Shown here in pieces: positions 11,765 to 21,553 of a DNA stretch of 64,000 bases (the stretch's first letter is position 1; every line of letters begins with the position of its first letter). Origin of the DNA: Coccinella septempunctata (Eukaryota > Arthropoda > Insecta > Coleoptera > Coccinellidae); assembly GCF_907165205.1 (NCBI RefSeq), contig NC_058196.1, positions 21,246,501 through 21,310,500 of the forward strand. Reading direction: 5' to 3'. The notes beneath the pieces were generated by a model. It saw only the letters and a list, made by a program, of their open reading frames with translations. It did not search any database and was not told the origin of the DNA. The translations under genes were made by a program, and so were the position numbers.

Positions 11765-12555
11765 ATATTTTTTTTGAACAATTCTCAAAATTACCTCGTA
11801 CGTTCAAAAATCGCACCTAAATAGGTTAGATATTGAAAAAGGAGCTAAGGATTCAACCAATACAAAATCCTCTCATCTCAGATCGCATGTTAACCTCAAT
11901 TTCAATGAAAAATGGAGTAATCCCTCTCAGACAAGCAGCAGATGTGAACGGACCATCATCTCGTGAAAAAAGGCTACTCACGAGTCGCCGCTGAAAAAAA
12001 CCTTATCCCGCGTCCCTTCTAAATGGCACAGCCGTACCTCCGTATATTCAATATGTAGCGCGCTAGGTGATAAGACCAAACGCGACGTTGAAATATAGGA
12101 AGTAAAATCGACTGGAAAATCGTCGTGTGAAGACATTTCATCCTCTGTTTCCGCGTTTCGAGGCGGCAGGCGGAAATAATGAAGCACAATACGAATGGAA
12201 AGTCTCGGAGGAGAAACGCTCATATCGCGACCTTAAGTACCGTTCGATACAGGGAATTGAAAAGGCTCGGCCTGCCACGTAGCAAAGTGTTGTTCGATTT
12301 AACTTTCGAGGGAAAATGAGAGGTAGATTTTAGAACAATGGATTCAATTGCGAACTTGATTCCTCCATTCTTCTCTTTATCCGTCCGGATTTTTCTATTT
12401 CGTCATGAAGGATGTGTATTTGGTCTGACATGTCAATGGTGTGATCCTCGGTGTGATCTATATTTTTATAAAAATTTCACGAAAAATGTTTTTGATTTAC
12501 CCTAGCCTATCGTGAAGTTTTAAGAACTTTACAAGTGTGTCAAAGCGATTGCGAA
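11765..12555. other. No gene recognised
   Basis: A GC-richer stretch with CpGs covers about 11960-12300. Its 81-codon minus-strand open frame shows no domain. Otherwise nothing can be assigned. Confidence 0.3.
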
Positions 12556-12559
12556 TTTG

Positions 12560-13425
12560 TAGGTACACCAAAATGTGTAGGGTGAAAATAATAAAATTAC
12601 TTTTTACAAATAACGACACTGCGCGAACCACAGCGGCTTTATTCAACGAACGACATCCTGGAAAAATGTAGGTATCCGCTGCTTACGTTGTGCAACTGGT
12701 TGCCAAATTTGACGCTACTGGTTCAGTCGAAAACAAACAGAGGGTGCGTACAAGAGACGAAGCGAGGGACGTGGCTGTCTTAGGTCATGTAGCAATGGAT
12801 CCGATTTTGAGTACTAGGAAATTGTACGATGTATCACAACAATCCTTAAACAACATAAATTCCTTCCTTATAAGAAACGATTGGTTCAGGAACTGGATGA
12901 GGATGATCCCGATCTCAGACTTGAGTTCTGTGAAGTGCTCAGTAAAATGATTAACTGTTATCAAAACTACATGTTCGACATCTGTATTTCGGATGATTGT
13001 TCATTTAACCTTAATGGTATTGTGAACCGGCGTAACTGTCGGTATTGGTGAGATAAAAAACCAAGATTATTTCGTGAGGTGCAGACTCAGCTTCGCCAAA
13101 AATTAAATGTTTGAGCGAGTATTTATTGAAATCACATACTCGGCCCTTCTTTTATACCCTCACTGGCCCAATTCATTTGGATCTATTGGAGAACGTTAGG
13201 AGAAGGAGACACATTGACTGGCCACCTAGATCACCTGAGCTGGCTCCACTGGACTTTTTTCTATGGAGTCAATGGATGATTTGCGAACTCGGATCATCAA
13301 TGAATGCAGTAAAATTATACCAGAAATCTTGAGTTGTGTAGGTGAACGTTTTCAGCAAATTTATATTACTGCATTTAAGTGAATGGTGCTTATTTCCAGG
13401 ATTTAATGAACTAATCAAAAAAGTG
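12560..13425 (+). pseudogene. DUF4817-type Tc1/mariner-like transposase relic
   Basis: Conceptual translation across frames gives, in order: a DUF4817-like start (TARTTAALFNERHPG), a second HTH-like block with VAVLGHVAMDP and LSTRKL, a YKKRLVQEL segment with DPDLRLEFC, a catalytic-core block with FNLNG and NRRNCRYW, and a C-terminal IDWPPRSPELAPLDFFLW block holding the last acidic residue. The piece between the second and third core blocks is shortened, and there are several stops. Intact relatives are cut-and-paste transposases in many insects, usually mislabelled as Tc3-like. This copy cannot be functional. Confidence 0.65.
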
Positions 13426-13429
13426 AGTC

Positions 13430-13820
13430 CGGACAAGTTGAACCCCTTTTCATTCTGAAGCCACTTAGTTGAATCTGCAAATGGTAGCAATTCATTTTTT
13501 TGCGTGAAGATATCATGCCCAAATAGGTAGATAGATAATAGTAGAGTAATGGTGAGATGAACATTTTGAGAACAGCAATTCTTTTTTTAGGAACCGAAAA
13601 TTGTCTCATGTCCCCCTAACCCATGGGAGAGTTGAACAAGGTCGAGAGAGGCTTGATCATAGGTTTGTTCATTAGGAAAAATATTGAAAAAAAAAACAAT
13701 TTCCAATGACCAACGATTGTCTATGTCAAGGCTTTCATCATCTAATGTATCAGCGTATGAAATACGTCACTCCCACTTATAGTTGAGGAGCCGAAGAGGG
13801 AAATTCGGGATTAATTCGAG
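13430..13820. other. No gene recognised
   Basis: AT-rich sequence downstream of the transposase relic. Two overlapping minus-strand open frames of 64 and 73 codons show no known domain. No second terminal repeat for the relic was found here. Confidence 0.3.
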
Positions 13821-13822
13821 AG

Positions 13823-14670
13823 TGTCAGATTAATATACCTTGGACCCTGTAGAAGGTTAGACCTGTATATAGAGGGAATTGTCTAGGACAGCCTGTGAGA
13901 ATAGTAAAAAAAATACGATCATTGTACAAACTCGAGATCAAGATATATGTGGTTGATTTTACATGTTGAAAAGTATATATTCTCTTAATCTGACAATTTA
14001 ATCGTAACGAAAATGTATGGGGCAGGGGCACCAAAGCTGAAAAAAAAAGTCACGTGTACATTCTCGAGAGCGGTGGTGTTTTTTCTTATTTTGAAGCTAA
14101 TGATTCAAGAATAATGGACAAAATATAATCTGACAGTTTGGCCATAAAGATAACAAAAATCAGTTTTTTTGAATTATCCCCCCCCCCCGGGCTTCAAATC
14201 TGTTTCGCATTCATTATAAAAGTCGTAGAGCATAACATTTTCTACAAATTTTGTCGTGAGAATTTTTTTTTCTGCGTTCAAACGTTTTTGAGATATATGG
14301 CAATTAATGCGAGGTGTTAAGCGATACATGCTGAAGCGAAAATTCACTCGTTGGAAAATAGTACATTCTAAAGTTCAGTCAGAGACAACACTAAAATTTT
14401 CGTGAATAATTTCGAAATTGTCATCATAGAAATACCTTGTCATTTTGACGATTGAGAGTACGTCAAATTGCTTCAAGCAAAAGTTGTGTGAAATTTTATG
14501 ATTTACAACTTTCATAGTGAATACAAAAACGGCATGGGAAAATTCGAAAAAAAGCATTTTTATCATCTTCAAAGTGTCAGATTAAGAAAACCCCCCTGAT
14601 TCGTGTCAGATTAATGGGTCAACACGTCTACAACACCGAGATTAATCATCTGTATGAAAATCTGACACGC
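13823..14670. repeat. Cluster of TGTCAGATTAA-type motifs
   Basis: The motif or its reverse complement occurs at 13823-13834 (+), 13985-13995 (-), 14126-14136 (-, one change), 14575-14585 (+), 14604-14615 (+) and 14658-14668 (-, partial). The outer copies sit next to CGAG (TTCGAGAG on the left, GCTCGAG on the right), so the block could be an inverted-repeat element with subterminal motifs. Runs of 11 Cs (14178-14188) and A or T tracts lie inside. It has no coding content. Confidence 0.6.
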
Positions 14671-14719
14671 TCGAGAATGTAGGGACTGTTGTGACTTTCT
14701 GTCACGTCAAAATTGTCAG

Positions 14720-15975
14720 TCCCTTGAAAAAGTAGCTTCCTTTGGGTCCAATTAACATATCCTCCAAAATGGCGGCCAAAATGGAGCCGCCACTAGTTGT
14801 GCCATGTTACGGGTATGTCGCAAGCTATTTAGGATACTGGTAGCGCAAAATTTGAATTGCAATAAGATGGCCTAATTAACAAACCACTTAACTCACATTT
14901 GTCAGTTTTCATAGGAGACATATAAAACTGATTATTCCTTTTATAATTGATAAAGAATTTCTGTAATAATTCCTTTTTCCACATTCATTAAAATATTCTT
15001 TAGTATTTGTATGATGCATTTATTGAATAATATCACGGAGAGACCATAGAATGAAGAAAACTAAAATAAAATAATAATAATAGAACTGAATAAATATCAG
15101 GAATTCGATTTAGTTGGAGTTACGAGGTTTGTTAATTAGGCCATTGAATATTTGAGGTGGTTCAAGTCTCCTACCTGATCAAGTCTCCCGGACTCCGCCT
15201 AAGTACTCTTCCACAGACAAAACCGCAAAGCCTGTCATTTAGATATCCATGGAAATTTTTAAGCGGAATTGAGGGTCAGATAGTATTCGATACGATCTTC
15301 AAAAGTAGTTATCGCAACACCCTTCATTCGTATTCAAAATAAAGGAATTGTGCTCACCCCAGTTAGGGATGTTGCAGTTGCAGGGATGCAAGGAGCGAAA
15401 AAATTGTTTCCCCCTGAATCAGAAATTGATGGAATTGAAGGAATATTAGTCTATGGATGGTCCTAGCGATTTTCCACATTTTCATTTTAGAGCCGGAAAA
15501 TCGGGGTGTTAAGTTTTCATTGGATCACGCTCTATACGTATATAATACCTTTCATTAGGTTCCTTTGATGAAACTCTACTCCTCTATATGTATTATATCT
15601 CTCTATGTATGTCACTCATATGAGCGATACGCACTGACCTATAAAACAAACGGCGGACTGGCCCAGAAGTCCGGGGTTTCATCCCTGTCGTTAGTCACTG
15701 GCACCGTAAATTGCAGACGAAATTAATTCGACTCTCATCACGTCTACAGAGACAATTTTTCGTATCTCCAAGCTAACTAATAGACGGCAGCCCCGTGTCC
15801 GGCTTGTATAAATCATTACGCTGCCTTGTCCCAGATGGCCATTATCGCACATAAAGTATCCAGGTCCCGGCTATTTATGTAGCTCGCAGAAATAACTAGG
15901 GGCATTCACTGATTTTCCAACTCCGCCTGGGAAAAATGTTGAATCATGTTGGATTTCTGATCAACGTGGAACTAC
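14720..15975. other. No gene recognised
   Basis: The segment is AT-rich up to about 15600 and GC-richer from 15640 to 15900. No open frame of note and no second copy in the window were found. Confidence 0.3.
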
Positions 15976-17536
15976 CAGAGTGGGCAAAATTCGTTGTCTA
16001 CTGAGGGGATCTCGAGAACTATAGCAGCTAGAAGAAAACGGACGACACATTCTCGAGCTCTTTTTTCTTGACTAATCCAAAACTGAAAACAGATCCAGCC
16101 TAACGTTCATAGATTTTGAGTTATGAACAAAAATTGAGAATCTCTTCACAAACCTTTTAGGGCTTTCACTCCCAATCTCTGAAACAAAATCAATTAAAAA
16201 TGAAATCAACGATTTGCTCCTGCGTAAATTTCAATCGATATCCAAAAATTGAGAAATTGTCATTTTCAATGAAGCTGAATAACTCGTTTATTTGAACTCG
16301 TATTCGAAATCCGTTGTTACATTCTACAGGCACTTTTTTATGAAGAATTCGAATATGATATCATAAAATTTTTTCATCCAGTCATTTTCGAGATACGACA
16401 GGGATTTCCGATTTTTCAAATGTAAACTATAGTTGAAAGTTCTCTCATTCTGCTGCAATTTTTTTGCTGATTTCAAAAATGTGTCATATGTTGCTATTCA
16501 CACCAATAAAACATAAGAAAAAAATTCAATACTTTTTCCTGCTTCTCGATTCACTGTTGAATTATAAGTAGGCTGGCGTAACCATAGCAACCGTTGAATA
16601 TGCATTATATTTTGTGAACCTGAGCCTCTATGATTGAAATCACGGATTGCTGAATAAATATTCGATGATTAATTTGCCATCGTTTGTTCTCGCGATGTTT
16701 GGCATGCTTATCTTACGATAGCTCTCAATTCGAATACTACCGTGGACAGACGTACCTATTTTTCATCATCTTACTTTTGTAAAAATCATAATTATAGATA
16801 GCTTTCGTATTTTATTTATATTACTGACTCTTTAAGTTTCTTTCATGAATTGAAAAACGATAATTGAATAAATTTTCTTCTTTAGTAATTAGACGAAAGT
16901 CTTTTACTCTTTTAAAGGATATCGATCTCGATATATAAAAGAAATAATTATTCGACAGTCTGTGATTCCTATCACACAAGGTTGAGTTCACATAGGATTA
17001 TGTGGAGTTCCCAAACCATAATGCATTTTCAACGGTCGCTATGGTTACGCTAGCCTACTAAAAATTCAACAGTGAATCGAAAAGCCGGAAAAAGTATTGA
17101 ATTTTCTTTCTTATGTCATATTCACGTGAATAGCGACATATGATACATTTTTGAAATCAGCAAAAAAATTGCAGTAGAATGAAAGGACTTTCAACTATAG
17201 TTTACATTTGAAAAATCAGAAATCCCTGTCGTATCTCGAAAATGACTGGATCAAAAAATTTGACAATATCATATTCGAATTCCTCATAAAAAAGTGCCTG
17301 TAGAATGTAATAACGGATTTCGAATACGAGTTCAAATAAAAGAGTTATTCAGCTTCACTGAAAAAGACGATTTCCCAATTTTCGTTCATAACTTAAAATC
17401 TATGAACGTTAGGCTGGATCTGTTTTCTGTTTTGGATTAGTCAAGAAAAAAGAGCTCGAGAATGTGTCGTCCGTTTTCTTCTAGCTGTTATAGTTCTCGA
17501 GATCACTTCAGTAGACAACGAATTTTGCCCACCCTG
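15976..17536. mobile_element. Long foldback element, about 1.56 kb
   Basis: The left arm (about 15976-16612) is inverted relative to the right arm (about 17009-17536). The ends read CAGAGTGGGCAAAATTCGTT and, reversed, CAGGGTGGGCAAAATTCGTT. Near-identity runs for hundreds of bases, with blocks such as CGAGAACTATA and GACGACACATTCTCGAGCTC in both arms. The left arm carries about 120 extra bases near 16140-16262. TAC flanks both ends (15973-15975 and 17537-17539), a possible target duplication of TA or TAC. The loop at 16613-17008 is noncoding. A CCCACCCTGTAC end like the right terminus recurs near 53441. Confidence 0.85.
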
Positions 17537-17539
17537 TAC

Positions 17540-18480
17540 GGTGAAAAGGTTGGATGATTCGGATTTTTTTTCTATTTTTGGTTATAATCAACATAATTAA
17601 AATTTCAATTCGGTATTGAGACAACGTTGAAAACGGTCAACATTTCGAATCATTTTTAAGTTTTTTTCAATTCTGAAAAACAATGTAGCACCGTGAAAAA
17701 AAACCTCAATTTGGAGATAACCGAGTGTTTGTTCCTCAGTACCGATAATCCAAAGAAAAGATATTTTATCGACGAATTCTACAGATTTTTAGCACGTGAG
17801 GGATATACCGTTTCCGCACCCCGCAGATGGTTCCTGTCGGTTCTGTATTGAGTAGTCATTCTGTAGTAGTTCTTGCTAGTGATTTATCCGGTATAAATTT
17901 TTACGCCGTATTAAATCCTTCTGTATTGAGTAGCCAATCGGTATTAATGCTTGAGTATCCTGCGAGTTCGAATAGTCATTTATTTTTTTTTCTTGTTCTG
18001 CAAATAATCTAAGTGCGCGTGCAGGTAAACTTTTAGAAGGCATTTTTGCATAACGTCCCTAGGCCCGCATTTTCTACTGTTTTCTTGCTACTGTGCAGAG
18101 TAGTTAACGTTCCTAGATTGTTTTCCTTGACGCCTACTGGAGGGGTAACCATGTGCACGCCGACCACCAGAGCAACCCGTGGGACCAACCTCAACTCACT
18201 TAACGTCCTGACTCCTGATCCTTCTCTGCTTCTTGAAATCAGTGATAGCTTGTGCGCAAGCTCGTGGCCCACGAGAGCAAGAAAGGAGAGACACCTGGTC
18301 CTGTCCTTTCTCTATTTCTGTTGGAAGTCCGATTCTTGGCTGGTGCGCAAGCCCGTTGTCGATTCAGCGAACCTCTATTCGGTATCACGAAATTGAGACA
18401 CCTTTATGACAGAGGAGGAATCTTAAATTTGTCCTAATATATAGTACAAAGAAATGATAAACATCACTGAAATTATCCAG
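17540..18480. other. Unclassified; GC-richer block at 18.0-18.4 kb
   Basis: At 18046-18396 (+) and 18033-18272 (-) the DNA is open on both strands with different amino acid sequences, which is more like repeat-derived or compositional openness than a gene. The phrase CTGTATTGAGTAG occurs twice upstream, near 17845 and 17920. The block may be part of an LTR or leader of a retroelement, but no boundaries were seen. Confidence 0.3.
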
Positions 18481-18639
18481 AAGAACGGATGTCCCAATAA
18501 AGTTCTTGAAAAGGATCAAAGAAAAAACAGGTCGAGCACATCCAGTGTAACCACCTGAAAAAAACGTTTTCCGAAGAGACATTGGCAAAAATGAATGATG
18601 ATGACAAATCTTCTCTGAATTGAAAATTCCTCCCACATC

Positions 18640-18850
18640 TTTCAGTTTCTTCGTTATGACCATTACATACCATAAAAGTAATTTGCACGCTCAGTGAGGA
18701 ATATTTGACCACTTTGAGGAACAAAAGTATTATTCATATTTCCTGGCCTCTTTCGGGAAATTTGATATTCAAGAATGAAGAATATTGGTTAAATTAGGAA
18801 AATTTGGTACCTACTTTGGCTGAATGCAATTCTGTTCAAAAGATCCAGAA
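18640..18850 (+). repeat. MITE family C internal fragment
   Basis: Blocks such as TTCGTTATGACCATTA, TACCA and GAATATTTGA occur in the same order at about 45417-45560. A segment near 18810-18850 containing TTTGGCTGAAT and TTCAAAAGATCCA is inverted relative to about 19815-19855. It is therefore part of a larger degraded inverted-repeat structure that reaches to about 19.9 kb or beyond. It is noncoding. Confidence 0.45.
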
Positions 18851-19529
18851 AATAACCTTAAAACATTAAATATTACAGATGTGTGTGTCATAAACTCAGC
18901 TTGGTATTGTTGTTACCATTATAATAATGTAAAATGAAAAAATGAACGGGTTATGTAACCCTTGTACGAAATGAAATGAACAACGATAATAAATGAATAT
19001 ATATTGGAGATGAATATCAGAGCTAGTATCAATGGGTGCTTGAAAGCTGAATTCGTTATTATCCACAGAAAAAAAATAGAAATCCTGAGAAGAATATTCA
19101 ATATTTATCGCCGAAGAAATTGCGGTAACTCATTTATTGTGTTATAAATGCTACTTCGTACACGAAATGGAATGAAAGAAATGAGTTCATGCTGGATTTT
19201 CTAATGAATTACATAGTTTATTTCTTAGGTTGACAGCATATGAAAACCCTCTAATGCCCAAGTTTTTTTTTTCTTTTTTAAAATTATTTCCGTATAGTTT
19301 CAAATTAGCTTATGTTATCTACATCTTTTTTTCGCAAATAGTTAACTGATTTACATTAACTCCTGTATACTCACAAAATGAACCTATACTGAAGGTGGAC
19401 ATGGGCAGAATAATTTTGTATCCACTTATATGCAACCAGTCTCAAGGCGGACTTGTGTATTAGAGGGTTAAGTGCATGGAAAAATGTCAGATTTCCATAG
19501 GTGTGAGAGCTCATTAAGAAAATTGAAAA

Positions 19530-20175
19530 TTTGAAAACAAAAACTTCATTTTGGCCGAATCGGAAAAAATTGCAAAAAAAAGGTTTCTTTCGACCCAAAG
19601 AATCTCCTGTTAACATACAGAATAAGTCTTTGACTCGTACGAATATTTTAACAGTAGATTCTCGCGGAAAAAAAAAACACTTTTTTTATATACCATTTTT
19701 TTCGATTCGGCCCTGTTCAAAAGATATAGCGCTATTTTAAGTTTACATAATGAGCTATACCACTCCTGGAAAAACAGAACCAGAATAACTGGCTAAATTG
19801 GTGACACTGCACATCTGTGGATCTTTTGAATAGAGTTGTATTCAGCCAAAGTACCGAATGTTTCAAATTTAACAGATACTTAGTTTCAACAGTCGAGCTT
19901 TTTGAATTTTTGGTATTTTTATGGTACATAATGTTCATAATGAGAAAGACGTGGGTGATATCTTGTGTTCGAAAAAGATTCATCAAATGAATGAAAAGTA
20001 TATTCCGGAATTCATTTCATTCGATAAAACCGTTTGTGATTTTTTTATCGTTTTTTAACAGCTTGTATCTTTTAAACGAGCCGATTCACAAAAAAATGGC
20101 GAAATAAAAAAGTGTTTCTTTTGACCTCAAGAATCTACTGCTGAAATATTTGTAAGAGTCAAAGATACACGGTAT
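19530..20175. repeat. MITE family C, three opposed arms
   Basis: Three copies of one arm are present: minus at about 19530-19625, plus at 19627-19740 and minus at 20035-20170. Each reads from GTCTTTGACTCGTA-like sequence through a TTTAACAGTAGATTCT-like block to an A/T-rich run and a CGATTCGG-like block followed by AAAAGAT. The first two arms form a palindrome centred near 19627. The family also occurs at 45257-45380, where its CAGGGTGAGTCCTTGACTCG end is preserved, and a solo end lies at about 24703. Confidence 0.6.
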
Positions 20176-20204
20176 AAGGCAAGTTCCGAAAGTTAAGTAG
20201 ACGT

Positions 20205-20690
20205 TATGTTCTTTGAATGCTGAAGTCTTGCAACGCGCGAGTTGAAAAACCACTGAGACTCAAGTAACGAGGGCCCGACTCAGATGACATTCTGAGGAAG
20301 CAAGACACGAGACTCCCCAAAATAGCTCTACATGGCGAATTCACAGAGGGAGCCCGAAAACCAGGAGGCCAGTATAAGCGGTTTAAGGATATACTACATA
20401 CATCAATCCCTAAAATCAGTTAATGCCAATCATAATTGGGAACAACTAGCGTTGGACAGGTCACTGTGGAGGTCGTTGGTGCACAGTTATAATGGAGACT
20501 CGAGAAGAATTCAGCGGCGGCCAGATCTGGTGGGTGACTATCCATGGCCGGAGTGTGGAAGGATCTGTAGGTCATAGTCACAGTAGGGCACACAGTAGCA
20601 ATTAGCCCTAAGAAATTATAAGTCTGTTCTTTTTGTATGTCTTTTTGTAGATTTATTCCCGGTAACGGGATACAGCAATGAATGAATGTT
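20205..20690 (+). pseudogene. LINE 3' end, 5'-truncated copy 1
   Basis: This matches the last part of the LINE at 32035-32960 (+) and 62445-63790 (-). Recognisable pieces are an RWSGH-like area (degraded), SLKS-NANHNWEQLALDRS, WRSLVHSYNGDSRRIQRRPD and the start of a zinc finger (CGRICRS). The 3' UTR contains GTCTTTTTGTAGATTTATTC and ends in AATGAATGAATG. The fragment is a typical dead-on-arrival retrotransposition product. It lies about 860 bp upstream of the LRR gene start. Confidence 0.7.
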
Positions 20691-20694
20691 CCTT

Positions 20695-21553
20695 GAACAA
20701 GGCAGGCAAATTCTTACCGAACAGTTGACTAGATTAAGTGAAAAGGATGAATAAAGCCCAAGTATTGCAGTATCTGAAATTTTACAAAAAAAAGGGAATT
20801 TTGTTGATCTTGATGAGGGACTCTAAAATCATTCATTTTCTCATTCTTTTGAGTTTTCAACTTATTAGTTAATATGTTTCCCGATCGAATTTCCAACTGA
20901 AACTACTAGGGAATGTCCAAATATCGACGTAACTCTTTCAGCCACAGCCATCTCGTCCATATGTTCACGTACAAAAATTGTGACACATTCGATTTTGCAC
21001 CATCAGACTGAATCCGAATCACAGCACGAGGAAGCAGCCTTGGGGATAAGAAGCAAGACGAAATCCCCTGTGCATCCATAAACCCAACCCAATCTAGACA
21101 AAATCACATGTTACAAGCCTCGTCGCATCCATAACATCGCCCTTGTTTATTAAAAACGGAAGTGGGACCAACAGCCGCGTTCGCGTTAAAGTCGGATTAT
21201 ACAAGGCCTTACGAGAAACGCATCAATCGAGAGACGAGCTCATTCCAGCAGGCGCATATTAATTTCACATTCGTTCCTCCGACGAAAAAACTTATCCGAA
21301 CGATGCTCCTACGCGTCAGCGCCAAAATCGCCGCGCACGTCTGTGCGATATCCGGCGGCAGTTTCTAAACTGCCGCCTCGTCGCTCCGTCAGTCTGCCAA
21401 CCGCCTTCTTCCGGGTAACAGCAACGCGAGGTCGACACGCGAATTTGGCGATGTGAGCCGACGTCGTACAAACACACGCGACCTTCCCGAGTCGAGATGC
21501 CAATTTTCGTAGACACTTAGACGTGAAAACAGCGAAGGATGTGATCCTGTGCG
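20695..21553 (+). promoter_or_regulatory. Upstream and probable 5' UTR region of the LRR gene
   Basis: The last 400 bases before the ATG at 21554 are much richer in GC and CpG than the surrounding DNA, as expected for a promoter and leader. A possible insect initiator (TCAGTC, A at 21391) lies 163 bp upstream of the ATG. No convincing TATA box or downstream promoter element was seen at standard spacing. The start of transcription is therefore unproven. Confidence 0.4.
21354..21377. promoter_or_regulatory. Perfect 11-bp hairpin before the LRR gene
   Basis: GGCGGCAGTTT is followed by CT and then AAACTGCCGCC, an exact inverted repeat with a two-base spacer. As DNA it could bind a dimeric protein. 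If transcribed it could form a stable stem in the leader. It is 177 bp upstream of the ATG. No second copy was seen in the window. Confidence 0.7.

Noticed and set aside
18033..18396. Overlapping open frames on both strands
   Set aside because: Both strands are open, which points to composition, not to a gene. It could be part of a retroelement leader, but no ends were found.
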